Shown here piece by piece: positions 1-5,953 of a DNA stretch of 8,523 bases. The notes beneath the pieces were generated by a model, which made no database searches, had not been told where the DNA came from, and saw nothing but the letters and a program-made list of their open reading frames with translations. Within the stretch, counting starts at the first letter, position 1; each line of letters starts with the position of its first letter. Source of the stretch: Lachnospiraceae bacterium (GTDB lineage: Bacteria; Bacillota_A; Clostridia; Lachnospirales; Lachnospiraceae); NCBI GenBank assembly GCA_017621115.1, contig JAGATU010000041.1, positions 1 to 8,523 on the forward strand, written 5' to 3'. Both the position numbers and the translations under genes were made by a program.

Positions 1-441
1 GAAGTTTTTCATACATGTAAGGTTGATTATCAACAGGCAGAAGATTTTGCTATAGCAAATAAAACATTGTTTGAATATAAAGTTTCTAAAAATTACAGCT
101 TCTATGATAAGATTTCAGAAGAGGGATATGAGAAAAGAAAATCTGTGTTGAGTAGCATATATTCTACAAAAGGAATTGCTGGGATGTTAATATGCCAAAG
201 CCGAAATGAGTCGATTCATAAATGGAGAAGAAGTGTTAATGGAAATATGACGGCTTATATTGGGGAATCAAATTTTACTATAGTTAGAAGTAAAATTGGC
301 GATTGGGGAATTGCTTATGGTGATGGTAAGTGGAAATGGGAATACAATAATAAGAAATTCGCATCAGAAGAAGAGGCGATGAAAGTGGCAGAGTATTTTG
401 CATTTTTACTTTTTAACAAAGAAAAGATTAAAGATTTGTAA
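1..441 (+). CDS. Hypothetical protein, 5' end cut by window edge
   Basis: The frame is open from base 1 to the TAA at 439-441, giving at least 146 residues, so the true start lies upstream. A TTG at 67 could serve as an internal start but has no good Shine-Dalgarno site, and the reading continues naturally before it (residues EVFHTCKVDYQQAEDF). I do not recognise the family. It is soluble-looking, with no membrane segment, and rich in Lys, Asn, Ser and aromatic residues. The C-terminal half alternates short beta-like stretches (TAYIGESNFTIVR, then GDWGIAYGDGKWKWEY) and ends in a charged helix (FASEEEAMKVAEYFAFLL), a pattern of a small compact domain. It is clearly more A+T-rich than the genes to the right, which hints at accessory or transferred DNA. 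Being a real gene is likely; its function is unknown. Confidence 0.6.
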   Translation, partial: EVFHTCKVDYQQAEDFAIANKTLFEYKVSKNYSFYDKISEEGYEKRKSVLSSIYSTKGIAGMLICQSRNESIHKWRRSVNGNMTAYIGESNFTIVRSKIGDWGIAYGDGKWKWEYNNKKFASEEEAMKVAEYFAFLLFNKEKIKDL

Positions 442-602
442 AATAAACGTCGAGTGCATGGCTCATCCATCTCGAGTGTATGGGTGAAATCAAGGAAATA
501 CGGAACATACATAACTATAGAAAGAACCACTTTCTTCGATATTTTCCCTTTAACAGTAAAATCTCTTGATTTATTCCCTTGTACTTCGGTACAATAAATT
601 AA

Positions 603-707
603 GGCAGATATCAAAATGGACGTATCGAGCCATTGCGAGAATGTGGTTTTGATATCACGAAAAGATATGAAAGATTAAACAGAGAGAATTTAAAACAGAG
701 AGTTTAA
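603..707 (+). pseudogene. Possible 3' remnant of a lost gene
   Basis: After a TAA at 600-602 the same frame is open for 34 codons to a TAA at 705-707. There is no ATG, and no start with a Shine-Dalgarno site. The residues look protein-like, with mixed charge and helix-forming content (GRYQNGRIEPLRECGFD, then ITKRYERLNRENLKQRV). The stop codon sits in the loop of an intrinsic terminator, as is usual for a genuine gene end. The family is not recognised. An open run this short can also occur by chance, and it overlaps the 607-656 inverted repeat, so an RNA explanation competes. Confidence 0.25.
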
Positions 708-722
708 CTCTCTGTTTTTTTT
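692..722 (+). terminator. Rho-independent terminator
   Basis: An 11-bp perfect stem pairs 692-702 (AAAACAGAGAG) with 708-718 (CTCTCTGTTTT), closed by a 5-base loop, and the T run continues to 722. It should end transcription coming from the left, before the promoter of the acyltransferase gene. The 5' arm is duplicated 16 bases upstream (677-686), so a competing stem with 708-717 is possible. Confidence 0.85.
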
Positions 723-752
723 GTAAAGAAAATTAAAAAAAAATAAACTTTA

Positions 753-781
753 TGGACAGCAAAATACAGAAAAAATATAAT
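753..781 (+). promoter_or_regulatory. Sigma-A-type promoter of the lipid unit
   Basis: TGGACA at 753-758 and TATAAT at 776-781 are separated by exactly 17 bases, and the spacer is A-rich. The expected transcript start is near 788, giving a 5' leader of about 35 bases before the GTG at 824. It lies just downstream of a strong terminator, which supports it as the start of a new transcription unit. Both boxes match the housekeeping consensus closely (5/6 and 6/6). Confidence 0.75.
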
Positions 782-823
782 GAAAAATCAGGTTATTAAA
801 TTGCTGAAAGAGGTAGGATAGCA

Positions 824-2275
824 GTGAATAAGGAAACTACATTGTTATTTAAGATTATAAAAGGATTCGTAAGATTGTTTTATGGTAAAATGGAAATAAT
901 CGGACTGGAAAATCTTCCTAAGAATCATGCGATTATTGTAGGTAATCATACCCAGATGAATGGTCCTATTGCGGGAGAACTCTTTTTGCCACAGAATTGT
1001 TATACATGGTGTGCGGGTCAGATGATGAACCGCAAGGATGTACCGGAATACGCATTTAATGATTTTTGGTCGCAAAAGCCGAAATGGACGCATCCTTTTT
1101 ATAAAATATTATCGCATCTGATTGCGCCGCTTGCAGATCATATTTTTAATAATGCACGTACGATTCCGGTATACCGTGACATGCGTATTATGGGAACATT
1201 TAAAGAGACAATCCGGATGTTGGAAGAGGGGGCCAATATACTTATTTTCCCGGAGAAGGATGAGAAGAACAATAATATTTTATATCAGTTCCAGGAAAAT
1301 TTTGTGGATGTGGCAATGTTATATTATAAAAAGACGGGAGTAGAACTTACTTTTGTACCGTTATACATTGCTCCGAGCATGAAGAAAATGTACATAGGTT
1401 CCGGAATTGTTTTTGACAGTCAGAAACCGATTGAGGTAGAGAAAAAAAGAATTATTGACTGTATGTCAAAGAGTATAACAAAGATGGCAAGGGAATTGCC
1501 GGAGCATACGGTAGTGCCTTACAGAAATATTCCAAAGAAGTATTATCTTAGCAATAAGGATATTGACAAAGTGCCGGAGATTGTACATAAAGTTTGGCGT
1601 AAACCGGTGGTTGACTACCGGAGATTGCGGTTATCCGATATCAGGGAACCGGAATTTTGTCATCTGCTATATTTATTGGGATGGATTGGATATTTTATTC
1701 TGTATTTCCTAACAGAGAATCTGATTCCGCCGGAACGATGTGTTCCTGTTCACTGTAAATTGGATGATATGATTCCGTTTTGTGAATTATTTGCAATTCC
1801 TTACGTGGGGTGGTATTTTTTAATTATTATTTCGTTACTTTATTTTGCATTGTATAATCCCGAAAATTTCAAAAGATTAATGAAATTTATAATTGTGACA
1901 CAAGTAGCGGCAATGGCAATTTATATTGTGTTTCCAAACAGGCAGGATATGCGTCCGGATATTTTTGTGCGGGATAATATACTTACGGGTATTATGAAGA
2001 TAATATATGCTACGGATACCAGTACAAATGTCTGTCCATCTTTGCATGTGGCATATTCGGTTGGTATCGCTTCTACATGGTTAAAAGAACCGGCTGTATC
2101 TAAAAAATGTAAGGGGTTCATTACGGTATTCTGTTTTATGGTATGTATATCAGTGGCTTTTGTTAAGCAACATTCGGTAGTAGATATTTTTGCGGCAATT
2201 CCGATATGTATATTGGCGGAATGGATAGCGTTTGGAAATGATTATTGGAAACAAAAGGTAGGAGGTACAAGTTGA
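824..2275 (+). CDS. PlsC-like acyltransferase fused to PAP2-type phosphatase
   Basis: 483 residues, starting at GTG, the only usable start after an in-frame stop at 797-799; purine-rich AGGTAGGA lies just upstream. Residues 1-230 carry lysophospholipid acyltransferase motifs: NHTQMNG (41-47), IPVYR (114-118), FPE (142-144) and VPL (178-180). The usual HX4D Asp is replaced by Gly47. Residues 275-475 form about six membrane helices with PAP2-superfamily phosphatase motifs: RP (377-378), CPSLH (404-408, His408) and KQHSVVD (448-454, His450 and Asp454). These resemble the PAP2_3/inositol-phosphorylceramide-synthase-like branch. From family knowledge, the first domain would acylate a lyso-lipid (or a related acceptor) and the second hydrolyse a lipid phosphate or transfer a head group; the substrate is inferred. 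The lipid kinase gene follows with a 3-base overlap. Acylation activity is uncertain because of Gly47. Confidence 0.88.
   Translation: MNKETTLLFKIIKGFVRLFYGKMEIIGLENLPKNHAIIVGNHTQMNGPIAGELFLPQNCYTWCAGQMMNRKDVPEYAFNDFWSQKPKWTHPFYKILSHLIAPLADHIFNNARTIPVYRDMRIMGTFKETIRMLEEGANILIFPEKDEKNNNILYQFQENFVDVAMLYYKKTGVELTFVPLYIAPSMKKMYIGSGIVFDSQKPIEVEKKRIIDCMSKSITKMARELPEHTVVPYRNIPKKYYLSNKDIDKVPEIVHKVWRKPVVDYRRLRLSDIREPEFCHLLYLLGWIGYFILYFLTENLIPPERCVPVHCKLDDMIPFCELFAIPYVGWYFLIIISLLYFALYNPENFKRLMKFIIVTQVAAMAIYIVFPNRQDMRPDIFVRDNILTGIMKIIYATDTSTNVCPSLHVAYSVGIASTWLKEPAVSKKCKGFITVFCFMVCISVAFVKQHSVVDIFAAIPICILAEWIAFGNDYWKQKVGGTS
2259..2274 (+). promoter_or_regulatory. RBS and TTG start deciding the lipid kinase start
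   Basis: TAGGAGGT (2259-2266) sits six bases before TTG at 2272-2274. That TTG overlaps the TGA stop (2273-2275) of the fusion gene as TTGA, a typical translational-coupling junction. An earlier in-frame TTG at 2245 has no comparable site. The new start gives MKQLLLIINPVAG, the usual N-terminus of this kinase family. Confidence 0.85.
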
Positions 2276-3153
2276 AACAGTTATTATTGATTATCAATCC
2301 GGTAGCCGGCATGAAGAAAGCATCAAAACGATTACCGGAGATTGTTTCTGTATTTAATCGTGCAAATTACGATGTACATGTGTATGTGACTTCCTGTCAG
2401 AGTGATGCTTCCAAAGCAGTAGAAGAAATGGGAAGTACAATGGACCTGATAGTTTGTTGTGGCGGGGACGGAACCCTGAATGAAACAATTTGTGGTATAA
2501 TACAGGCAGGACTGCAGATCCCTATCGGATATATTCCGGCCGGTTCTACCAACGATTTTGCCAATTCGTTAGGGCTATCCGGAGATGTTGTGGAAGCTGC
2601 AAGACAGATTGTAAGCGGAGTTCCTAAGCCATATGATATCGGTCAGTTTGAGAACCGTTATTTTTCTTATGTGGCATCCTTTGGAGCTTTTACCAAAACC
2701 AGCTATACCACTCCCCAAAGTATTAAAAATGCATTGGGGCATATGGCGTACCTATTGGAGGGCATTCAGGAAATTTCTAAAATTAAAAAGGTACATCTTA
2801 GGCTGGAGACGGAGCAGGAAGTACTGGAAGATGATTATTTATTTGGTGCCATTTGCAATTCCACCAGTGTCGGAGGCGTGTTGACCTTGAACTCAAAACT
2901 GGTGGATTTGGGAGACGGAAAATTTGAGATTCTATTAATCCGTGCACCAAGAAGTATTCAGGAATTGCATGAATGTGTACTGGCTTTAAAGAATCAGACT
3001 TATGACTGTGGGATGTTGACGTTTCGCAGTGCCGGATGGATTAAGATAAGTGCAAATGCAGATATGCCATGGACGCTGGATGGAGAGAAAGCGGAAGGCA
3101 ATGATACAATATTGGTTAAGAATATTCACCATGGGATTTTATTGATTCATTAG
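2272..3153 (+). CDS. Diacylglycerol kinase family lipid kinase (YegS/DagK type)
   Basis: 293 residues from the TTG at 2272, a normal length for the family. The N-terminal beta strand and loop LLLIINPVAG (4-13), the nucleotide-binding GGDGTLNE (64-71), and PAGSTNDFAN (89-98) are the diacylglycerol kinase catalytic-domain signatures. The C-terminal beta domain carries DLGDGKFEI (212-220) and WTLDGEKAEG (267-276), also typical. There is no signal peptide or membrane helix, so it is expected to work at the inner face of the membrane, phosphorylating diacylglycerol or a similar lipid alcohol with ATP. It is translationally coupled to the acyltransferase/PAP2 fusion, so phosphatidic acid and diacylglycerol interconversion is the simplest joint role. 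Related enzymes use other lipids (for example YegS and phosphatidylglycerol, or sphingoid bases), so the exact substrate is open. Confidence 0.93.
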   Translation: MKQLLLIINPVAGMKKASKRLPEIVSVFNRANYDVHVYVTSCQSDASKAVEEMGSTMDLIVCCGGDGTLNETICGIIQAGLQIPIGYIPAGSTNDFANSLGLSGDVVEAARQIVSGVPKPYDIGQFENRYFSYVASFGAFTKTSYTTPQSIKNALGHMAYLLEGIQEISKIKKVHLRLETEQEVLEDDYLFGAICNSTSVGGVLTLNSKLVDLGDGKFEILLIRAPRSIQELHECVLALKNQTYDCGMLTFRSAGWIKISANADMPWTLDGEKAEGNDTILVKNIHHGILLIH

Positions 3154-3209
3154 CGTACGGTGTTCTTAAATCCCACTTTATTAGAGGTAAAAGGTAGAGG
3201 AACTATAAT

Positions 3210-3238
3210 TTTACAAACAAGTGAACCTGTTTTATAAT
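3210..3238 (+). promoter_or_regulatory. Sigma-A-type promoter of the kinase operon
   Basis: TTTACA (3210-3215) and TATAAT (3233-3238) have a 17-base spacer. Transcription should begin near 3245, leaving a leader of about 37 bases with a Shine-Dalgarno GAGAGAGGA at 3266-3274 before the ATG at 3282. A second TATAAT at 3204-3209 has only a poor -35 match (TTAGAG) and is less likely. No c-di-GMP riboswitch or other recognisable leader fits in so short a space. Confidence 0.7.
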
Positions 3239-3281
3239 TAGGATATACGTTTTACACATTCATACGAGAGAGGAATCGTCT

Positions 3282-5909
3282 ATGGAAATTATTAAATACG
3301 TATGTCCTATTATTTTGTTCATTTTCAGCGTTTCGGCTGTTTTTTATGCGTGTATTATTTTGACGTCCGAGCATCGCAAGGAGACGGAGAATAAACTGCT
3401 TGTGGTATTTTGTATCAGTAGTGCGATTTGGAGTGTCGGATTTGGTGCATTAATTCTGCAGACAGACCCGGAATGGGCTTATCGTTGTCGTGTAATCGGT
3501 ATGATAGGAACGATTTTATATTTGATTACCGGACAGATGCTGATTTCGTATTTGTCAGGCATTCGGAAGAAATGGACGAATTTGTTCGATGGTTTTGCGG
3601 GTCTTGGTATTATTGTGTATTTTATGACGGTAGAAAAAGGTCAGACATTTTACCAACTTGACAGAAGCGGTATGACGTATTCCTTTAAGCCGGGTATTGC
3701 CAATACAATATATACGGCGTATAGTCTGATTCTTGCATTTCTTATGTTTGGAATAGCTTTGTATATGTGTTTTTCTAAGACAAAGAGAATCCGTTTCTTT
3801 GGCAAGATTTTTATTATAGTAGACTTAATTATGCTTCTGGGTACGGTTCTGGACACAGTATTTCCGCTTATGGGAATTCCGGCGATTCCGGGAAGTACGA
3901 TGACACAGTTTTTAGGTGTTGTGGTGGTTTATATGGCGATTACTGCCAATAACCGTTCTAAGATTAATATCGCCAATATGTCTGAGTTCATATATTATTC
4001 CCTGTCCATGCCTGTTTTGGTATACGATGCCAAGGGGAAATTGCAGATTGCAAATGATGAAGCGGCTAAGTTTTTAAATATTGACCGTAATCAGATGTCA
4101 ATTCAAAATATGCGCCCGGGAATGCATTTCGATGTAGAAGACGGTTCGGTTTTTGAATTTATAGGAAAGAATCATACGGTTGATTGTGTTTGCAGGCAAA
4201 ACGGCGTATTTTGTAATCTTGCAATTAATAAGATTGAGGACCGTTATAATGACGTTATCGGTTATATTATTATTGTGACGGATTTGTCCGAGCGTATGAA
4301 GAATTTGCAGCGTCTTGAGGAGGCAAAACAGGAAGCGGAGGCGGCCAACCGGTCCAAATCAGCGTTCCTTGCGAATATGTCCCATGAGATCCGTACACCG
4401 ATGAATGCTATACTGGGTTTTTCCGAACTGGCATTGAAAAAGGATGATCAGGCATCTGTTCGTGAATATGTCGGGGATATTAAGAATTCCTGTATGAATC
4501 TGTTGGCGGTAATTAATGATATTTTGGATATTTCCAAACTGGATTCCGGAAAAGCACAACTTTCCTGCGGGAATTACCGTAGCGCGTCTCTTTTGCAGGA
4601 GGTTTATCACATGATAGATATCCAGGCAAAGAAAAAGGGACTTGGATTTGAGATGAACGTAGACCCTGCTATTCCAAATGAATTGTATGGGGATAAGACA
4701 CGAGTACGCGGCATTATGATTAATATTTTAAGTAATGCGGTCAAGTATACAGAAAAGGGAAGCGTTACCTGTAATGCGCGCGTGATCGGAAAAGATGCGG
4801 ATAATGTCACTTTGGAGTTTGCGGTTTCCGATACCGGTATTGGACTTAAGCAAAGTTCCATGGAGCATTTATTTGACAGTTTTACACGTTTTGATTCGAA
4901 GCGTAACTCGGATATTGAAGGAACCGGACTTGGACTTGCCATTGTTAACGGTTATGTGAAGTTGATGGGTGGAACCATTGATGTTACCAGTGTTTACGGA
5001 GAGGGAAGTACATTTACGGTGACTTTACCGCAAAAAATTGTGGATGAATCACCAATAAGTCTTACTCCTTCAGCGATACCGGATAATCATTCCCTGAATG
5101 TGGATGAGATTACCATTAGGGATACACGAGTGCTTGTTACCGATGATAATCATATTAATTTGAAGGTTATTAAAAATACATTGGAGTATTACGGCCTTAC
5201 GGTAGATACTGCAGCAAGCGGAGCAGAAGCGATACAATTATGTGAGCAGAATTCTTATGATTTGATTTTCATGGACCAGATGATGCCGGTAATGGATGGA
5301 ATTGAAACTATGAAGCGCATAAGGGAGTTGGGAGTATCCGGTAAGATTATTGCGCTTACGGCAAATGCCATTCTGGGCGTGCGCGACGAATTGCTGGGGG
5401 CTGGATTTGATGAATATTTGAGTAAACCTATCCAATTCCGTGAACTGGATAAAATCCTAAGGGGATTTATCCCGGAAGAGAAGATTTGTACAAAAGACGG
5501 AGCGCAGGAAGAAGACATAGAGGAAGTTACAGAACTTTCTCTTGAGGATATGCTGCCTGCGGTGGATGTTGCAAAAGGACTTGAGCATTGCTTTGGCGAT
5601 AAGGATATGTATCTTGAGATTCTTAGAATGCTTTATGAGGATGCGGACGCGCAGCTTGCAGATCTGCAGAAACTGTGGCAGGAGAAGGAGTATAAGAATT
5701 ATATTATTCTGATTCACAGCCTGAAGACGCAGTTGCTGAATATCGGACATGCGACTCTTGCAGAAGAAGCAAGAGCACTCGAGATGGCGGGAAAAGAAGA
5801 ACGGTATGCGTATATTGATGAAAAACAGGATTCGTTCATCAGTGAGTACCGTGCATTTAAACAGCAATTAGAAGTTGTTTTTTCTTTCCAAAAGCAATAC
5901 AATAAATAA
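3282..5909 (+). CDS. Hybrid sensor histidine kinase with REC and HPt domains
   Basis: 875 residues. Residues 5-222 hold seven hydrophobic helices, fitting a histidine-kinase 7TM sensor region; a PAS-like domain follows (about 234-335). A short coiled coil leads to HisKA with the H box NMSHEIRTP (phospho-accepting His368). HATPase_c shows the N box (Asn481, Asn485), SDTGIGL (Asp517) and GTGLG (547-551). REC (about 612-730) keeps its acidic pair Asp621/Asp622, phospho-acceptor Asp665, Thr693 and Lys715. A C-terminal HPt domain contains HSLKT with His812. Every phosphotransfer residue is present, so the full His-Asp-His relay is on one chain, but there is no DNA-binding output; a separate response regulator must exist elsewhere, or the signal is passed to another output. 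The ligand is unknown. A diguanylate cyclase gene starts 44 bases downstream with no terminator between. Confidence 0.95.
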   Translation: MEIIKYVCPIILFIFSVSAVFYACIILTSEHRKETENKLLVVFCISSAIWSVGFGALILQTDPEWAYRCRVIGMIGTILYLITGQMLISYLSGIRKKWTNLFDGFAGLGIIVYFMTVEKGQTFYQLDRSGMTYSFKPGIANTIYTAYSLILAFLMFGIALYMCFSKTKRIRFFGKIFIIVDLIMLLGTVLDTVFPLMGIPAIPGSTMTQFLGVVVVYMAITANNRSKINIANMSEFIYYSLSMPVLVYDAKGKLQIANDEAAKFLNIDRNQMSIQNMRPGMHFDVEDGSVFEFIGKNHTVDCVCRQNGVFCNLAINKIEDRYNDVIGYIIIVTDLSERMKNLQRLEEAKQEAEAANRSKSAFLANMSHEIRTPMNAILGFSELALKKDDQASVREYVGDIKNSCMNLLAVINDILDISKLDSGKAQLSCGNYRSASLLQEVYHMIDIQAKKKGLGFEMNVDPAIPNELYGDKTRVRGIMINILSNAVKYTEKGSVTCNARVIGKDADNVTLEFAVSDTGIGLKQSSMEHLFDSFTRFDSKRNSDIEGTGLGLAIVNGYVKLMGGTIDVTSVYGEGSTFTVTLPQKIVDESPISLTPSAIPDNHSLNVDEITIRDTRVLVTDDNHINLKVIKNTLEYYGLTVDTAASGAEAIQLCEQNSYDLIFMDQMMPVMDGIETMKRIRELGVSGKIIALTANAILGVRDELLGAGFDEYLSKPIQFRELDKILRGFIPEEKICTKDGAQEEDIEEVTELSLEDMLPAVDVAKGLEHCFGDKDMYLEILRMLYEDADAQLADLQKLWQEKEYKNYIILIHSLKTQLLNIGHATLAEEARALEMAGKEERYAYIDEKQDSFISEYRAFKQQLEVVFSFQKQYNK

Positions 5910-5953
5910 GTGTGATTTGTGCTGAAAAGGTTTGAAAGACGAAGAGAAGAATT

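Larger units (their letters stand above)
450..722 (+). other. Hairpin-rich intergenic region, candidate structured RNA
   Basis: This stretch between two genes holds several inverted repeats read directly from the sequence. Hairpin A pairs 450-454 with 471-475 and 458-461 with 467-470. Hairpin B pairs 463-470 with 480-487 (one U-G wobble) and excludes A. Bases 487-494 can pair with 565-572, enclosing a 6-bp hairpin (519-524 with 530-535). A 6-bp stem with a UUCG loop lies at 579-594. A 10-bp repeat (607-616 with 647-656) encloses 30 bases. An intrinsic terminator ends the region. No known RNA family is recognised and I see no clear promoter for it. It may be a small RNA, a long structured 3' UTR of the upstream gene, or the decayed end of a mobile element. 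Covariation evidence is lacking, so its role is a guess. Confidence 0.35.

Noticed and set aside
450..487. Direct repeat as an attachment site or element target duplication
   Set aside because: The copies are imperfect and only 22 bases apart, with no integrase or transposase gene in the window; a switching hairpin explains them better.
442..597. Open frame continuing in phase after the first gene's TAA (to a TAA at 595-597)
   Set aside because: It would need read-through of the stop or a GTG start at 454 without a ribosome site, and it overlaps several inverted repeats. A premature-stop version of a longer gene is conceivable but unsupported.
315..674. Long open stretch on the - strand across the first gene's end and the gap
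   Set aside because: It has no ATG at its head and no Shine-Dalgarno site, it overlaps the coding end of the + strand gene, and its last half is plainly antisense to it. The part over the gap could still be an old fragment, but I cannot support a gene.
2245..2271. Upstream TTG start for the lipid kinase
   Set aside because: No ribosome site precedes it, it would extend deep into the previous gene, and the TTG at 2272 has an excellent site and gives the family's normal N-terminus.
3132..3175. 8-bp inverted repeat (3132-3139 with 3168-3175) as a terminator of the lipid unit
   Set aside because: The loop is 28 bases, the stem begins inside the coding end, and only a broken T-rich stretch follows. 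It may fold but does not look like an intrinsic terminator, so some read-through into the kinase operon is possible.
5457..5867. 136-codon open frame on the - strand inside the kinase gene
   Set aside because: It is fully antisense to the well-supported REC/HPt coding region, with no ribosome site and an unlikely residue composition; a shadow frame.
5875..5903. Internal promoter for the cyclase (TTGTTT, 17 bases, TACAAT)
   Set aside because: The spacing and -10 are good but the -35 matches only three of six bases and lies in coding sequence; too weak to call.
5910..5953. c-di-GMP riboswitch ahead of the diguanylate cyclase
   Set aside because: The gap is only 44 bases and shows no GEMM-type conserved core; the leader before the kinase gene is likewise too short.
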